This document shows positions 51,858 to 61,494 of a DNA stretch of 64,000 bases, in pieces. The stretch covers positions 124,001 to 188,000 of the forward strand of contig NZ_JRJE01000003.1 of the NCBI RefSeq assembly GCF_000763295.1, in the 5' to 3' direction. Within the stretch, counting starts at the first letter, position 1. Each line of letters begins with the position of its first letter. Below the pieces are notes generated by a model that searched no databases, was not told the DNA's origin, and was given only the letters and a program-made list of their open reading frames with translations. Position numbers and translations under genes: made by a program. This stretch comes from Thalassospira australica (GTDB lineage: Bacteria > Pseudomonadota > Alphaproteobacteria > Rhodospirillales > Thalassospiraceae).

Positions 51858-53878
51858 CCAAAGCAACCATTGCGCCAAATACACCACCCCTGCCACAAAG
51901 CAGGGGGCATCGCAAAATCATGATGATGTTGTTGATGGTGCTGGTGACGTTGTCTATCGCGCAACCGGCCCTGTCTGCGCACCCACAAATGACCGTACAA
52001 GAGGCACCATCATCGGATGTGGTTGATGACCGGTTGATCCTGACGGGCGACGTCACATCCCCGGTTGACCTGACCAACCATGTCGCATCATTTATCGATA
52101 CAAGCCGCGCACTTGAATTGGGCGATATACTTGCGCTACCCGAAAGCGCCTTTGCACAGGCACAGGCCAAGGCCATTCCGTCATTTGGCTATACAAGCGA
52201 TATAGTCTGGCATCGGGTTCGTCTTTCGATCGAGCAGCCGTTAAGCAACCACGCGTTGCTTGAGATCACGCCGTCCTATTTGAACTTCATTGACGTGTTC
52301 CTGATGCGTGCGGGCGAAAGCACCCCGTTCGAGGAATTCAATCTGGGCGACCATATCCCCAGCAGCGAACGCACATATGGCGGGCGCACACATGTTGCAT
52401 CTTTGCCGCTGCTAGAGCCGGGTGACTATGACATGTATGTGCGCATACAAAGTAATAGCGCCAATTGGATCACGATGAAGATCTGGCCTGCGAAGGCACT
52501 GATTTCATCGCTGTCTTTTCGCAACCTTGCGATTAACTTCTTTTTTGGTTTTTGCCTGACATTGGGGCTGGCCTATCTGACACTTGGTCTGATCGCACGT
52601 GACAAGGCCGTCGTGTTGTATGGTATCTGGGTTCTTGCCATTGGTACGGTCACATCCCTTATCAATGGTATCGCACTAAGCGAATTGCGCCCGGAAATTC
52701 CGTGGATGAATGACGTGCTGATTGGCATCACCAATGTCGCTACATACGGCATGGCGATATTCTTGTGGCTTTATATCATCGAGGCCAAAAAGCACTTCCC
52801 GACATTCCACAAAATATGTTGCGTCTATGGCTTTTGCATTCTGGCCTTTGCGGTTGGAACAACCAGCGATTTTTACACAATCTTTGGCTCCTATATCGTT
52901 CCCAGTCATGCCCTGTTTATGGCTGTGATGTGCGTGATCCTGATCATGCGTGCCTTTGGCGACAACCGAAAACCGCTCGACTTATGGTATCTGGTGGTTT
53001 TGGCAATTCCGACTGCAGGTGGCATCATCATCCAGCTTGCACTTTCAGGGGTTATTGATGCGACCCCCATGCGCATGCAGATACATCAGTTTACATTGGT
53101 CCTTCATCTGGTCGGAGCCGGCATTCTGATGACAGTAAGGTTGGCCAGCATGGACAAGGAACGTGTGCTGGTGTCGCTGAAGGCAGAGGAAACCACAACA
53201 CTGGTTGCAGAACAGCGGAAACTGATTTCCATGCTGTCGCACGAGTTCCGTACCCCGTTGGCCGTTATTCAGCGGTCATCGGAAATGTTGATGTTGCAAC
53301 TTGCAAATCGCAAGGACGATGCGCTGGAACGTCTGCAACGCATCCAGCTGCAAGCCCGGAAACTTGCACGGCTGGTTGATATTTTCCTGACCAAGGATGG
53401 CATTGACAGTCAGGAAATGTCACTTGATCGCGAACTGGTGTCTGTTGACCGCTTTTTGCAGGATTTCGCCGCCCAGACGACCCGCGAAGGCGCCGGGGTC
53501 GCGGTGGTGTGTCACAACACTGGGCAGGATGAAATCTTGATTGATAAAACCCTTATGGGGCTTGCCATTACCAATCTGATTGAGACCTCCCGCCGGTTTT
53601 CGCCGGGAAGCCCGATTACCATAGACGTTCGCCAACAATCAGACATGCTGATTGAAATCAGCATTCCCTGTCAGGGTGAAGGACTTGAAGAAGATGACAT
53701 TATCCTGATCAGGGACGCATTGATCACACGCAGCATGGAGACAAACTCCATGCGCCGGGCATTGGGGCTTCATGTTTCCAAACGCATTGTCGAGGCTCAC
53801 GGAGGATCAATTGTCTTACGCAAGCACAGTACAAAAAACATCGAGCTGTGCCTGCTATTAGAATCCGAACCCAATTGA
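51854..53878 (+). CDS. 7TM-DISM histidine kinase paralog with degenerate ATP-binding domain
   Basis: 674 residues, same layout as the preceding kinase: signal/anchor segment (MMMLLMVLVTLSIAQPALSA), DISM beta domain (about 55-215), seven spans (about 220-435), HisKA with His463 in MLSHEFRTPLA. The catalytic domain has decayed motifs. The N-box Asn is Thr578 (NLIETSRRFSP), the G1 Asp is replaced (CQGEGL), and the G2 glycines read RRALGL. ATP binding is therefore doubtful, while the domain is otherwise full length with no frameshift. It is translationally coupled to the active kinase, suggesting a heterodimer or a receptor/phosphatase role. Start ATG 51854. Confidence 0.88.
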   Translation: MTKATIAPNTPPLPQSRGHRKIMMMLLMVLVTLSIAQPALSAHPQMTVQEAPSSDVVDDRLILTGDVTSPVDLTNHVASFIDTSRALELGDILALPESAFAQAQAKAIPSFGYTSDIVWHRVRLSIEQPLSNHALLEITPSYLNFIDVFLMRAGESTPFEEFNLGDHIPSSERTYGGRTHVASLPLLEPGDYDMYVRIQSNSANWITMKIWPAKALISSLSFRNLAINFFFGFCLTLGLAYLTLGLIARDKAVVLYGIWVLAIGTVTSLINGIALSELRPEIPWMNDVLIGITNVATYGMAIFLWLYIIEAKKHFPTFHKICCVYGFCILAFAVGTTSDFYTIFGSYIVPSHALFMAVMCVILIMRAFGDNRKPLDLWYLVVLAIPTAGGIIIQLALSGVIDATPMRMQIHQFTLVLHLVGAGILMTVRLASMDKERVLVSLKAEETTTLVAEQRKLISMLSHEFRTPLAVIQRSSEMLMLQLANRKDDALERLQRIQLQARKLARLVDIFLTKDGIDSQEMSLDRELVSVDRFLQDFAAQTTREGAGVAVVCHNTGQDEILIDKTLMGLAITNLIETSRRFSPGSPITIDVRQQSDMLIEISIPCQGEGLEEDDIILIRDALITRSMETNSMRRALGLHVSKRIVEAHGGSIVLRKHSTKNIELCLLLESEPN

Positions 53879-53953
53879 ACCCAAGATTGGCTACAGCAGG
53901 TAGTTATGCCCCGGCGTCATCCCCGGATGTTGTTGCCAGACATGACGGTAAAA

Positions 53954-54742
53954 TCAGGAAGCTTCTGCTTCGCCGGAAACCGCAGCGGGTGACGTAAAGG
54001 CATACCCCCGGCCATAGGCCGTGCGGACGGGCAGTTCTTCACCGATTTCCTTGAGGATTTTCTGGCGCACGCGGCGAATCGCCGTATCAAGGTTACGGCA
54101 ATTTTCGGCCGTATCGGCCTTGCCAAGTGCTTCGACAATTTCCGGTCGGGTCAGCCATGCGCCGTTGGCTTCAATCAGAAGTTTGATGATCGTGCGTTCT
54201 GTCGCCGTCAGGCTTGCAGTTGCACCGTCAGGATTGCTGAGCGTCCAGTTGAGCATATCAAGAACCCAGCTATCCTCGGCGATTGCCGGGGTCTCAGTCA
54301 CCGTATCTTCGACGCGTGCCGCACGCCTAAGCAGAGGCTTTAACGCGGCTTCGATCACCGAAAGCGGGCTGTCTTTGGTCAGATAGACATCTGCACCGGA
54401 CTTGTAGCCCGTCAGATGGTTATCCATGCCCGACAGGGATGTCAGCATCATAATGCCGCAGTCAACAGATTGGCGCACATGTTGTGCCAATTCATATCCG
54501 TCTGCATCTGGCAGCATGATATCAAGAATGACGGCATCGGGTTTACGCGCATCAAGTGCCCGGTAAAATGCTGCGCCGGTTTCGCACCCGATCACATCAA
54601 ACCCGCACATTTCAAGATATTCACACAGATCCTTGTTCAGATCCGTATTATCTTCGACAACATAAACACAGTGCTTCATCGCATTCCAGCCAGATGTGGC
54701 GTCGCCCGCAGTCGGGTCCGCCAGAACGACAACCTCGTTCAT
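53954..54742 (-). CDS. OmpR-type response regulator
   Basis: 262 residues. Receiver domain about 25-140 with acidic pocket VVEDN, phosphorylation site Asp74 in AVILDIMLPDADGYEL, the Thr/Ser switch in MMLTSLSG and the lysine in VYLTKDSP (K followed by D rather than the usual P). A winged-helix Trans_reg_C domain follows at about 165-252 (SLTATERTIIKLLIEANGAW; RTAYGRGYAF). AAGG lies 7 nt before ATG 54742. It is convergent with the paired kinases, 75 nt apart, and is their obvious partner. The kinases and this regulator are not cotranscribed, so their ratio can be set separately. Confidence 0.92.
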   Translation of the reverse strand: MNEVVVLADPTAGDATSGWNAMKHCVYVVEDNTDLNKDLCEYLEMCGFDVIGCETGAAFYRALDARKPDAVILDIMLPDADGYELAQHVRQSVDCGIMMLTSLSGMDNHLTGYKSGADVYLTKDSPLSVIEAALKPLLRRAARVEDTVTETPAIAEDSWVLDMLNWTLSNPDGATASLTATERTIIKLLIEANGAWLTRPEIVEALGKADTAENCRNLDTAIRRVRQKILKEIGEELPVRTAYGRGYAFTSPAAVSGEAEAS

Positions 54743-55007
54743 ATAATGACCTTCGCGTTTGATTGCAGCCCAACCATAGATAGTGACGTTGTCGCCATTT
54801 TAATTACTGTCTCTTGGTATGTGGTCATGGCGGCAATTCTGCAAGCACCAACCACCAAAGGTCAGAAAATGCCAGAATCCGACCCCTATAAAAACAAGGT
54901 CCAAAATCGTCCCAAAGTGCACCTTCAGAACAGATCAAGGACCTTATTTTTAGCAATTGGTGCAAAAAGCACAAGCTATACAACCAGAATATGCATTAGC
55001 TGGTTAT

Positions 55008-56123
55008 CTATACAATCGATGTAGAGCTGACGACGGAAATTGCCTGTACGGTTTCCTGAACGTCATGTACGCGAAGCATTTGCGCGCCATGGCGCCACCC
55101 GTTTACCGCCGAGGCAATCGATCCACCCAACCGCTGCTTGGGGTCGGCATTGGGGTCTATTTTGCCAATGAACGACTTGCGTGATGTCCCCAGCAAGACC
55201 GGGCATCCCAAACCATGGAACATCGCCAGTCGCGACAGCAATTCAAGATTATGCGACAGCGTCTTGCCAAAACCGATACCCGGATCAATGCAAATACGCT
55301 CACGCGCGATTCCGGCCCGCTCGCAGCTTTCGATGCGATCAAGCAGATAATCATAGATATCAAGCGCTGCGCAGTCATAGTGCGGGTTGGCCTGCATGGT
55401 GCCCGGTTCGCCCTGCATGTGCATCAGCATCACCGGTTTACCACTTGCCGCAGCAACTTCCATCGACCGTTCGTCGCCTTCAAGCCCGGTGACGTCATTG
55501 ATGATGGCTGCACCGGCCTCAAGCGCGGCTTCCATCACCGCAGCATGGCGGGTATCAATCGAAATCACATGACCGTCCGCGGCAAGTTCGCGAATGACAG
55601 GCACGACGCGGTCGATTTCGGCTGCCTCGGACACATCATCCGCCCCCGGACGGGTTGATTCCCCGCCGATATCAAGGATTGATGCCCCTTGCGCGGCAAG
55701 TTCACGCCCACGGGCAACCGCCTGCTCTGTCGAGTTATAGTCACCGCCATCAGAGAAGCTGTCGGGCGTGACATTGATGATGCCCATCACGTGGCAGGAC
55801 GCCATGTCCAACCCGGCAAAATCCGGACGTTTGGCCATCAGCCCGTCAAGGACTGCGTTGATTTCATCAACGCGCCCGCTGTTTTGCACCCAGCCTTCAA
55901 GCGCAAGCAACGGCAGGATCATGCTTTCGGCCCCGCCGCCTTCGCGACGACGGATGATTTCAAGCGCGGAAAAGCCACGACGCGATCCAGCGAGGGGCAA
56001 TGTGTTGGGATCATCGGCATGGTCGATGAAACCGGTCGGTGCGTAGTAAAGCGGTCCTTCAAAATCGGCAAAGCCCCGCACATCGGCGGGGCTTCGCAGG
56101 ACCGATCTTTTGATCTCGTCCAT
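55008..56123 (-). CDS. folP: Dihydropteroate synthase with N-terminal extension
   Basis: Condenses p-aminobenzoate with dihydropterin pyrophosphate in folate synthesis; the sulfonamide target. The TIM-barrel begins at about residue 112 with VMGIINVTPDSFSDGG, followed by ILDIGGESTRPGA, IINDVTGLEGD, MHMQGEPGTMQ, DPGIGFGKT and LGTSRKSFIG. It has about 110 extra N-terminal residues compared with E. coli FolP; such extensions are seen in other alphaproteobacteria and have no known job. It starts 13 nt after ftsH; longer frames into ftsH are not used. It ends 265 nt before the response-regulator start. Confidence 0.95.
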   Translation of the reverse strand: MDEIKRSVLRSPADVRGFADFEGPLYYAPTGFIDHADDPNTLPLAGSRRGFSALEIIRRREGGGAESMILPLLALEGWVQNSGRVDEINAVLDGLMAKRPDFAGLDMASCHVMGIINVTPDSFSDGGDYNSTEQAVARGRELAAQGASILDIGGESTRPGADDVSEAAEIDRVVPVIRELAADGHVISIDTRHAAVMEAALEAGAAIINDVTGLEGDERSMEVAAASGKPVMLMHMQGEPGTMQANPHYDCAALDIYDYLLDRIESCERAGIARERICIDPGIGFGKTLSHNLELLSRLAMFHGLGCPVLLGTSRKSFIGKIDPNADPKQRLGGSIASAVNGWRHGAQMLRVHDVQETVQAISVVSSTSIV

Positions 56124-56136
56124 CAGTCTCTTTCTG

Positions 56137-58080
56137 TTAGCTTCCCGGTTGCGGTTCCGGGGAAAGATCCCCGCCACCTTCACCAGGGTTGTCTTTGCGG
56201 GCGCTGCCGGAAGTTGGCACGGTGGAACGGCGTCCACCACCAGAATCCTTGCCGCCGCCGGAAGAATGGCCCGGACGGTCAATTTCCTCGCCACGCAGCA
56301 GCGCGTCGATTTCCTTGCCCGACAGGGTTTCATATTCCAGAAGACCTTTTGCAAGCTTGTGCAGGTCATCAATATGTTCGGTCAAAACACGCATGGCGAA
56401 CTGGTAAGCTTCGTCGGAGTAACGACGGACTTCCTCATCAATCAACTGTGCGGTTTGTTCCGAGACATTCTTGTGCTGTGCGACGCTGTGGCCGAGGAAC
56501 ACTTCTTCCTGGTTATCAACGTATTTGACGTTGCCAAGTTTGTCCGAGAAGCCCCATTCGGTCACCATCTTGCGTGCATATTGCGTCACCATGTTGATGT
56601 CCGAAGAAGCGCCCGTGGTGACCTTGTCCTTGCCAAAGATGATTTCCTCGGCGACACGACCGCCCATCGCGACCGCAAGGTCGGAGATAAGCTGTTCGTA
56701 GGATTTGGACACCTGATCGCGTTCCGGCAGACGCATCACCATACCAAGAGCGCGACCGCGCGGAATGATGGTGGCCTTGTGGATCGGATCAGAAGCCGGG
56801 GTGTGCAAGGCGACAAGGGCGTGACCACCTTCGTGGTAGGCCGTCAGCTTTTTCTCGTCATCAGTCATGATCATGGAACGGCGTTCCGCCCCCATCATGA
56901 CCTTGTCCTTGGCGTTTTCGAAATCGGCCATGGTGACAACGCGCTTGCCAAGACGGGCTGCCAAAAGGGCTGCTTCGTTGACAAGGTTTGCCAGATCAGC
57001 ACCGGAGAAGCCCGGCGTACCACGTGCAACCGTGCGCAGATCGACATCCGGACCCAAAGGAACCTTGCGGGCATGGACACCAAGAATGTGTTCACGGCCT
57101 TCAAGATCGGGATTCGGAACAACGACCTGACGGTCAAAGCGGCCCGGACGCAGCAATGCCGGATCAAGAACGTCCGGACGGTTGGTTGCGGCAACAAGGA
57201 TAACGCCTTCGTTGGCCTCAAAACCATCCATCTCGACCAGAAGCTGGTTCAGCGTCTGTTCACGTTCATCGTTCCCGCCGCCAAGACCGGCACCACGGTG
57301 ACGACCGACAGCATCGATCTCATCGATAAAGATGATGCAAGGCGCGTTTTTCTTGCCCTGTTCGAACATGTCACGCACACGCGATGCACCGACACCAACG
57401 AACATTTCAACGAAGTCAGAACCGGAAATCGTGAAGAACGGTACGTTTGCTTCGCCGGCAATCGCACGGGCCAGAAGCGTTTTACCGGTACCCGGAGGGC
57501 CGACAAGCAGCATGCCTTTGGGGATTTTACCGCCAAGGCGCTGGAATTTCTGCGGGTCGCGCAGGAAGTCGACAACTTCTTCAAGTTCGCTTTTGGCTTC
57601 TTCAATACCGGCAACGTCTTCAAAGGTCACGCGACCGGATTTTTCGGTCAGCATCTTGGCCTTGGACTTACCAAAGCCCATGGCCTTGCCGCCGCCACCT
57701 TGCATCTGACGCATGAAGAAAATCCACACCCCGATGATCAGTAGCATCGGGAACCAGCTGATCAGTGCACTCATCAGCGGGGACAGGCTTTCTTCCGGCT
57801 GTGCGATGATGCGCACGCCTTTGTCGTTCAGTCTTTCGACAAGGTTCGGATAATCCGGGGTATAAACAGTAACAGAGCGACCGTCGCGCGTTTCTGCAGT
57901 CAGGTTGTTGCCCTGGATGGTAACTTCCGAAATCTGGCCGCTATCAACTTCTGCAAGGAAGTCCGAGAATGCCAGCGTCTGCTGATCGGACCGTCCGGAG
58001 GGCGACTGAAACAGGTTGAACAACGCCACCAAAAGGATGGCGATGATAACCCACAGTGCGAGATTTTTTCCCATATTCAT
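56137..58080 (-). CDS. ftsH: ATP-dependent zinc metalloprotease FtsH
   Basis: Membrane-bound AAA+ protease of 647 residues for quality control of membrane and regulatory proteins (including LpxC and heat-shock regulators in other bacteria). Two spans at about 8-24 and 110-130 flank a small periplasmic domain. Then come the AAA module with Walker A GPPGTGKT (194-201), Walker [12 protein letters not shown] and the [20 protein letters not shown], and the protease domain with zinc motif HEGGH (416-420). The glycine-rich, charged C-terminal tail (about 600-647) is disordered. Followed by folP 13 nt later. Confidence 0.97.
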   Translation of the reverse strand: MNMGKNLALWVIIAILLVALFNLFQSPSGRSDQQTLAFSDFLAEVDSGQISEVTIQGNNLTAETRDGRSVTVYTPDYPNLVERLNDKGVRIIAQPEESLSPLMSALISWFPMLLIIGVWIFFMRQMQGGGGKAMGFGKSKAKMLTEKSGRVTFEDVAGIEEAKSELEEVVDFLRDPQKFQRLGGKIPKGMLLVGPPGTGKTLLARAIAGEANVPFFTISGSDFVEMFVGVGASRVRDMFEQGKKNAPCIIFIDEIDAVGRHRGAGLGGGNDEREQTLNQLLVEMDGFEANEGVILVAATNRPDVLDPALLRPGRFDRQVVVPNPDLEGREHILGVHARKVPLGPDVDLRTVARGTPGFSGADLANLVNEAALLAARLGKRVVTMADFENAKDKVMMGAERRSMIMTDDEKKLTAYHEGGHALVALHTPASDPIHKATIIPRGRALGMVMRLPERDQVSKSYEQLISDLAVAMGGRVAEEIIFGKDKVTTGASSDINMVTQYARKMVTEWGFSDKLGNVKYVDNQEEVFLGHSVAQHKNVSEQTAQLIDEEVRRYSDEAYQFAMRVLTEHIDDLHKLAKGLLEYETLSGKEIDALLRGEEIDRPGHSSGGGKDSGGGRRSTVPTSGSARKDNPGEGGGDLSPEPQPGS

Positions 58081-58165
58081 TCCAAGCTACTGGTCGCAAT
58101 TTATGTGTGCCGTGACGCAAAACTTCCTGCGCAGGGTCTGACCAACAAATAGTCATAAGCCCCGC

Positions 58166-59641
58166 TTACGCAAGTAGGTTGTCGGGTTTCGGTGACGATT
58201 TGAAACCACTTTCCCACAAAGGTACTTGCGGCGCAAACTGCCATCTTCCGCCAGACGCGTTCCCGCCCCTGCCCAGAGGCGGCGCGCAGCCGGCGGCGGA
58301 TAGTACGTCGGAAAGCTCCGAAACCTCAAGCCCGCCAACGGATCGCAAGGCTTCTTTATCGTAGAGAGCAGGCATGGATGCAAGGGCTGCGCGTGGTAAA
58401 TTACCAATAAATGGTGCAATTTCGCGCAATGCGGCCCGAAAAGACTTCGTGTGAAACACATCACAAAGGCCAAGCGGCCCAATCGAAAGCCCCGCCACAT
58501 CAGCAATCATCATGCCTTCCGCCCGCCATTCAAAGCGATTATCCCATCGCATCGACATGGGGCGGGGATGTGATTTGGTATCTATCACCACCGGATTTTG
58601 ATCCATCCGGCCAAGTTCGCGATAAATATAAATCCGGTTTTTGCGCCCATGAAGCACACAACCGCCAAGACTGATCCTTGATGCCGGATCAGTCGCAAAC
58701 CGTGCCAGGGCACTTGCAAGTTTATCCAACGCAGGCATATAGGCCGCCCCGCCCACTGTGCGGACGACCTGCCCCAATGCGTGCGTTTCTGCAAGTTGGA
58801 GGTGTCGGGATGCATCATCGTCCTGCCCCCAACCCCAAAGCGCGTTCGGGTCCCAAACGGCCACACCGATGTCCTGCAGGGTCACAGCAGCGGCCAACAC
58901 CTGGCCGATGCGGGCTTCAAGGTTCTGGCGGCGGGTTGCCGTTGCAGTTTCATCGATATCGGAGGCCTGCCCGGCCTTAAGCGCGCGGCGCACCCGCACA
59001 CGTTCGAATTTCTCGTTGCGGTTTGACGGGTCTTCAACCCATGCCTGACCACGTGCGTTCAATGTTGCGATCAGATCGGCCTTCGGGATCGACAAAAGCG
59101 GGCGCAGCAGCCGACCATGGCGCAAATTGCGCCGGGCTGACATCCCTGCCAAACCAAGCTGGGTCGTGCCGCGTTCCGTGCGCATGGTGATGGTTTCCGC
59201 CTGATCATCGGCATGGTGGGCAACCAGTAAATGGAAAATGCCCATTTCACGCATCAGATCATCGAACATCTGGTACCGGGCATTGCGGGCATGTTCCTGC
59301 ACAGCAGCAGCGGGCTTGTTGCCCCGCCAATCCCTGATAACGTGATCGATATCGTATTTGCCAAGTTCCCGCCCGACCCAGCGTGCTTCGTCGGCAGCAC
59401 CGGCGCGCAGACCGTGATCAATTGTTACGGCAAGTATCCCCCCGCCCCGCGCCTGACACCACTCATGCGCAAGCAGCGCCAACGCCATGCTATCGGCCCC
59501 GCCCGACACGCCGACAAGAAGTTTTGGCACGGCTTCGAACGGCGCAAAATCCATCATCAGGCGATCAAAGACAACGGCATCCAGTGGTGTTCCACTGGAT
59601 GCCGTTGTGTGATCAGAAGATGGGGGGATGCGGTCAATCAT
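58166..59641 (-). CDS. tilS: tRNA(Ile)-lysidine synthase
   Basis: Modifies C34 of tRNA-Ile(CAU) to lysidine so that it reads AUA. 491 residues, with the PP-loop LLVGVSGGADSMALALLAHEW (motif at 46-51), the GADEARW region, LLVAHHADDQAETITMR and a TilS C-terminal substrate domain (about 380-480). It lies between cpoB and ftsH, a conserved alphaproteobacterial position. It ends 85 nt before the ftsH start. Confidence 0.94.
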   Translation of the reverse strand: MIDRIPPSSDHTTASSGTPLDAVVFDRLMMDFAPFEAVPKLLVGVSGGADSMALALLAHEWCQARGGGILAVTIDHGLRAGAADEARWVGRELGKYDIDHVIRDWRGNKPAAAVQEHARNARYQMFDDLMREMGIFHLLVAHHADDQAETITMRTERGTTQLGLAGMSARRNLRHGRLLRPLLSIPKADLIATLNARGQAWVEDPSNRNEKFERVRVRRALKAGQASDIDETATATRRQNLEARIGQVLAAAVTLQDIGVAVWDPNALWGWGQDDDASRHLQLAETHALGQVVRTVGGAAYMPALDKLASALARFATDPASRISLGGCVLHGRKNRIYIYRELGRMDQNPVVIDTKSHPRPMSMRWDNRFEWRAEGMMIADVAGLSIGPLGLCDVFHTKSFRAALREIAPFIGNLPRAALASMPALYDKEALRSVGGLEVSELSDVLSAAGCAPPLGRGGNASGGRWQFAPQVPLWESGFKSSPKPDNLLA

Positions 59642-59662
59642 GACGGTTGCAGCAGGCAGCGC

Positions 59663-60715
59663 TTACTGCGGGCATCCGCGGTTCTGGCGTTCCTGACGGG
59701 CACGATCAAGGACAACATTCGATGCATTCGGGAAGTTGTCGAGCAAATGCCCAAATGCCGTGCAGGCATCTTCGTTCTTGCCAAGATTTGCCAGTGACAT
59801 ACCAAGTTTCAAAAGGTTATCGGGTGCCTTGGTGCTGTCGGGATAGGTCTGGAAGCCTTCGGTAAAGGCAATGGCCGCATTTTCATACTGACCGCGCACA
59901 TAATAAGTTTCACCCAGCCAGTATTGCGCATTGCCTGCCAACGGATCGTTGGGATGGCTGCTGACGAAATTGCCAAGTGCCTGTTCTGCTGCGGCAAAGT
60001 CCTGCTTGCGCAAAAGACCAAAGGCTTCGCGATATTGTTCTTCGGGCGTCCCGGTCGCGGTTGCGGCGGTCTGGGTTTGTGGAGCAGGCGCGGTGTTTGA
60101 TGACGTGCCACTTGGGATTTGCGGCGGCTGACCTTCATTTTCAATCACGCCAAACAGTTTGGTGCCCTGATCATTAAGCGTCTCGCCGGTCGCAGCAGAG
60201 CCTTGCCCGGTTGAAGATGTTGCCGGTGCCAAAGCCCCTTGTCCCGATGCGGCTTCACCGGCAGCCAATGGCGTAGCAGCACCTGTGGCACCTGCGCCTG
60301 ACGCACCACCGCCTTCAAGCTGGCTGAGGCGGAAATCAATGTCGGCCACCAGACGTTCCAGACGGTCTTCCATCTTGCGAATGCGGAAATCGAATTGTTC
60401 AAGTTGCCCGGTCAGTTGGGTCGTCGCACGTTCAAGGTCGCTGATCTGAACCTGTTGACGGGCCGCGGCCGGTGTGGAAGCCCCGCCGCCAGAAGACGCA
60501 GCAGCCTGCCCGGCATCACCCGTTCCTTCGCGGTAGACATAGCGCTGCAGAAGATCCAGGTCTTCGCGCAGTTTTTCGACCTGTCGCGACATATTGGCGT
60601 CTTGTGCCTGAACTGTTCCGGACCCAAGCGACGTCACGCCAAACACGGTTCCAAGGGCCAGCGCCATCAAAACAGTTCGGCTTTTTGGCGAAATGGCGGA
60701 TCGAACACGGATCAT
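59663..60715 (-). CDS. cpoB: Cell division coordinator CpoB (YbgF)
   Basis: Periplasmic Tol-Pal accessory protein of 350 residues that links outer-membrane constriction with PBP1B activity in E. coli. A signal peptide ends near VQAQD. A trimerising coiled coil follows at about 45-130 (SRQVEKLREDLDLLQRYVY, LERATTQLTGQLEQFDFRI), then a low-complexity Ala/Gly/Thr linker, and C-terminal TPRs with EQYREAFGLLRKQDFAAAEQ and NAQYWLGETYYVRGQYENAA. AGGA lies 7 nt before ATG 60715. Confidence 0.94.
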   Translation of the reverse strand: MIRVRSAISPKSRTVLMALALGTVFGVTSLGSGTVQAQDANMSRQVEKLREDLDLLQRYVYREGTGDAGQAAASSGGGASTPAAARQQVQISDLERATTQLTGQLEQFDFRIRKMEDRLERLVADIDFRLSQLEGGGASGAGATGAATPLAAGEAASGQGALAPATSSTGQGSAATGETLNDQGTKLFGVIENEGQPPQIPSGTSSNTAPAPQTQTAATATGTPEEQYREAFGLLRKQDFAAAEQALGNFVSSHPNDPLAGNAQYWLGETYYVRGQYENAAIAFTEGFQTYPDSTKAPDNLLKLGMSLANLGKNEDACTAFGHLLDNFPNASNVVLDRARQERQNRGCPQ

Positions 60716-60797
60716 TTTCGGGTCCTTTGTCGTCAATGCAGTCTTTGAAAGTGCACTATGAAAACACACTATGACTTTTCAAACATTTTCAGGCGGC

Positions 60798-60835
60798 AAA
60801 AATAAGGCGCCTGCCCCAAGCGGGACAGGCGCCTT
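60798..60835 (-). terminator. Terminator after pal
   Basis: On the minus strand a 14-bp stem (60822-60835 with 60804-60817, one mismatch) and a GCTT loop precede ATTTTTG. It lies 33 nt after pal and before cpoB, so cpoB needs read-through or its own promoter. Confidence 0.75.
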
Positions 60836-60867
60836 GATCTTCAAGTCAGGCTTGCACCTGCACGCTC

Positions 60868-61365
60868 TTAACGGATAACCGAAACAGAGCGGCGGTTTTT
60901 AGCCCAGCTTTCTTCGTCGTGACCAAGAGCAACCGGGCGCTCTTTGCCATAAGAAATGGTTTCAACGCGCGACGGGTCGATGCCCAGAGCGACAAGGTAA
61001 TCTTTTACCGAGTTCGCACGACGCTCGCCCAGTGCAAGGTTGTATTCGCGGGTGCCGCGTTCATCGGCATGGCCTTCAACAACAACCTTGTACTGCGGGT
61101 ATTTCTTCAGCCAAGCGGCCTGCAGTTCCAGGGTACGACGTGCTTCACCAGCAAGATCGTATTTGTCGAAGCCAAAGAAGACACGGTCGCCAACGTTGAC
61201 AGCGAACCACTCAGGGCTGCTTTCAGACAGCGTGGTTGACGAAGACGCGCTAGATGAAGAAGTGCTTGCACCGTCGCCGCCGGTGGTCGCCGTGCTATCA
61301 GGAGCAGTTTCACACGCAGCCAGAAGAGCGGCAGCAGCAAAAACGCTGAGAATACGAAGTTTCAT
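60868..61365 (-). CDS. pal: Peptidoglycan-associated lipoprotein Pal
   Basis: Outer-membrane lipoprotein of 165 residues. The signal ends at lipobox LLAAC with lipidated Cys18, a Ser/Thr-rich linker follows, and an OmpA-like peptidoglycan-binding domain fills about 60-165 (VFFGFDKYDLAGEARRTL; VVVEGHADERGTREYNLALGERRA). It anchors the outer membrane to peptidoglycan and binds TolB. Located 129 nt after tolB on the same strand. Confidence 0.97.
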   Translation of the reverse strand: MKLRILSVFAAAALLAACETAPDSTATTGGDGASTSSSSASSSTTLSESSPEWFAVNVGDRVFFGFDKYDLAGEARRTLELQAAWLKKYPQYKVVVEGHADERGTREYNLALGERRANSVKDYLVALGIDPSRVETISYGKERPVALGHDEESWAKNRRSVSVIR

Positions 61366-61494
61366 TTAAGTTTTCCCCTTAACACCGGACGCATTCGCCC
61401 GAGGTTGGTGTTTTCCATGTCTCGCGACACCGAAAATGCCCGCGATTAAAGCGAATCGCATTCAGTGCTTCGCGATGACTATACTCTTGAGATA

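Noticed and set aside
56110-57744. Long plus-strand frame opposite ftsH
   Set aside because: Antisense shadow of ftsH.
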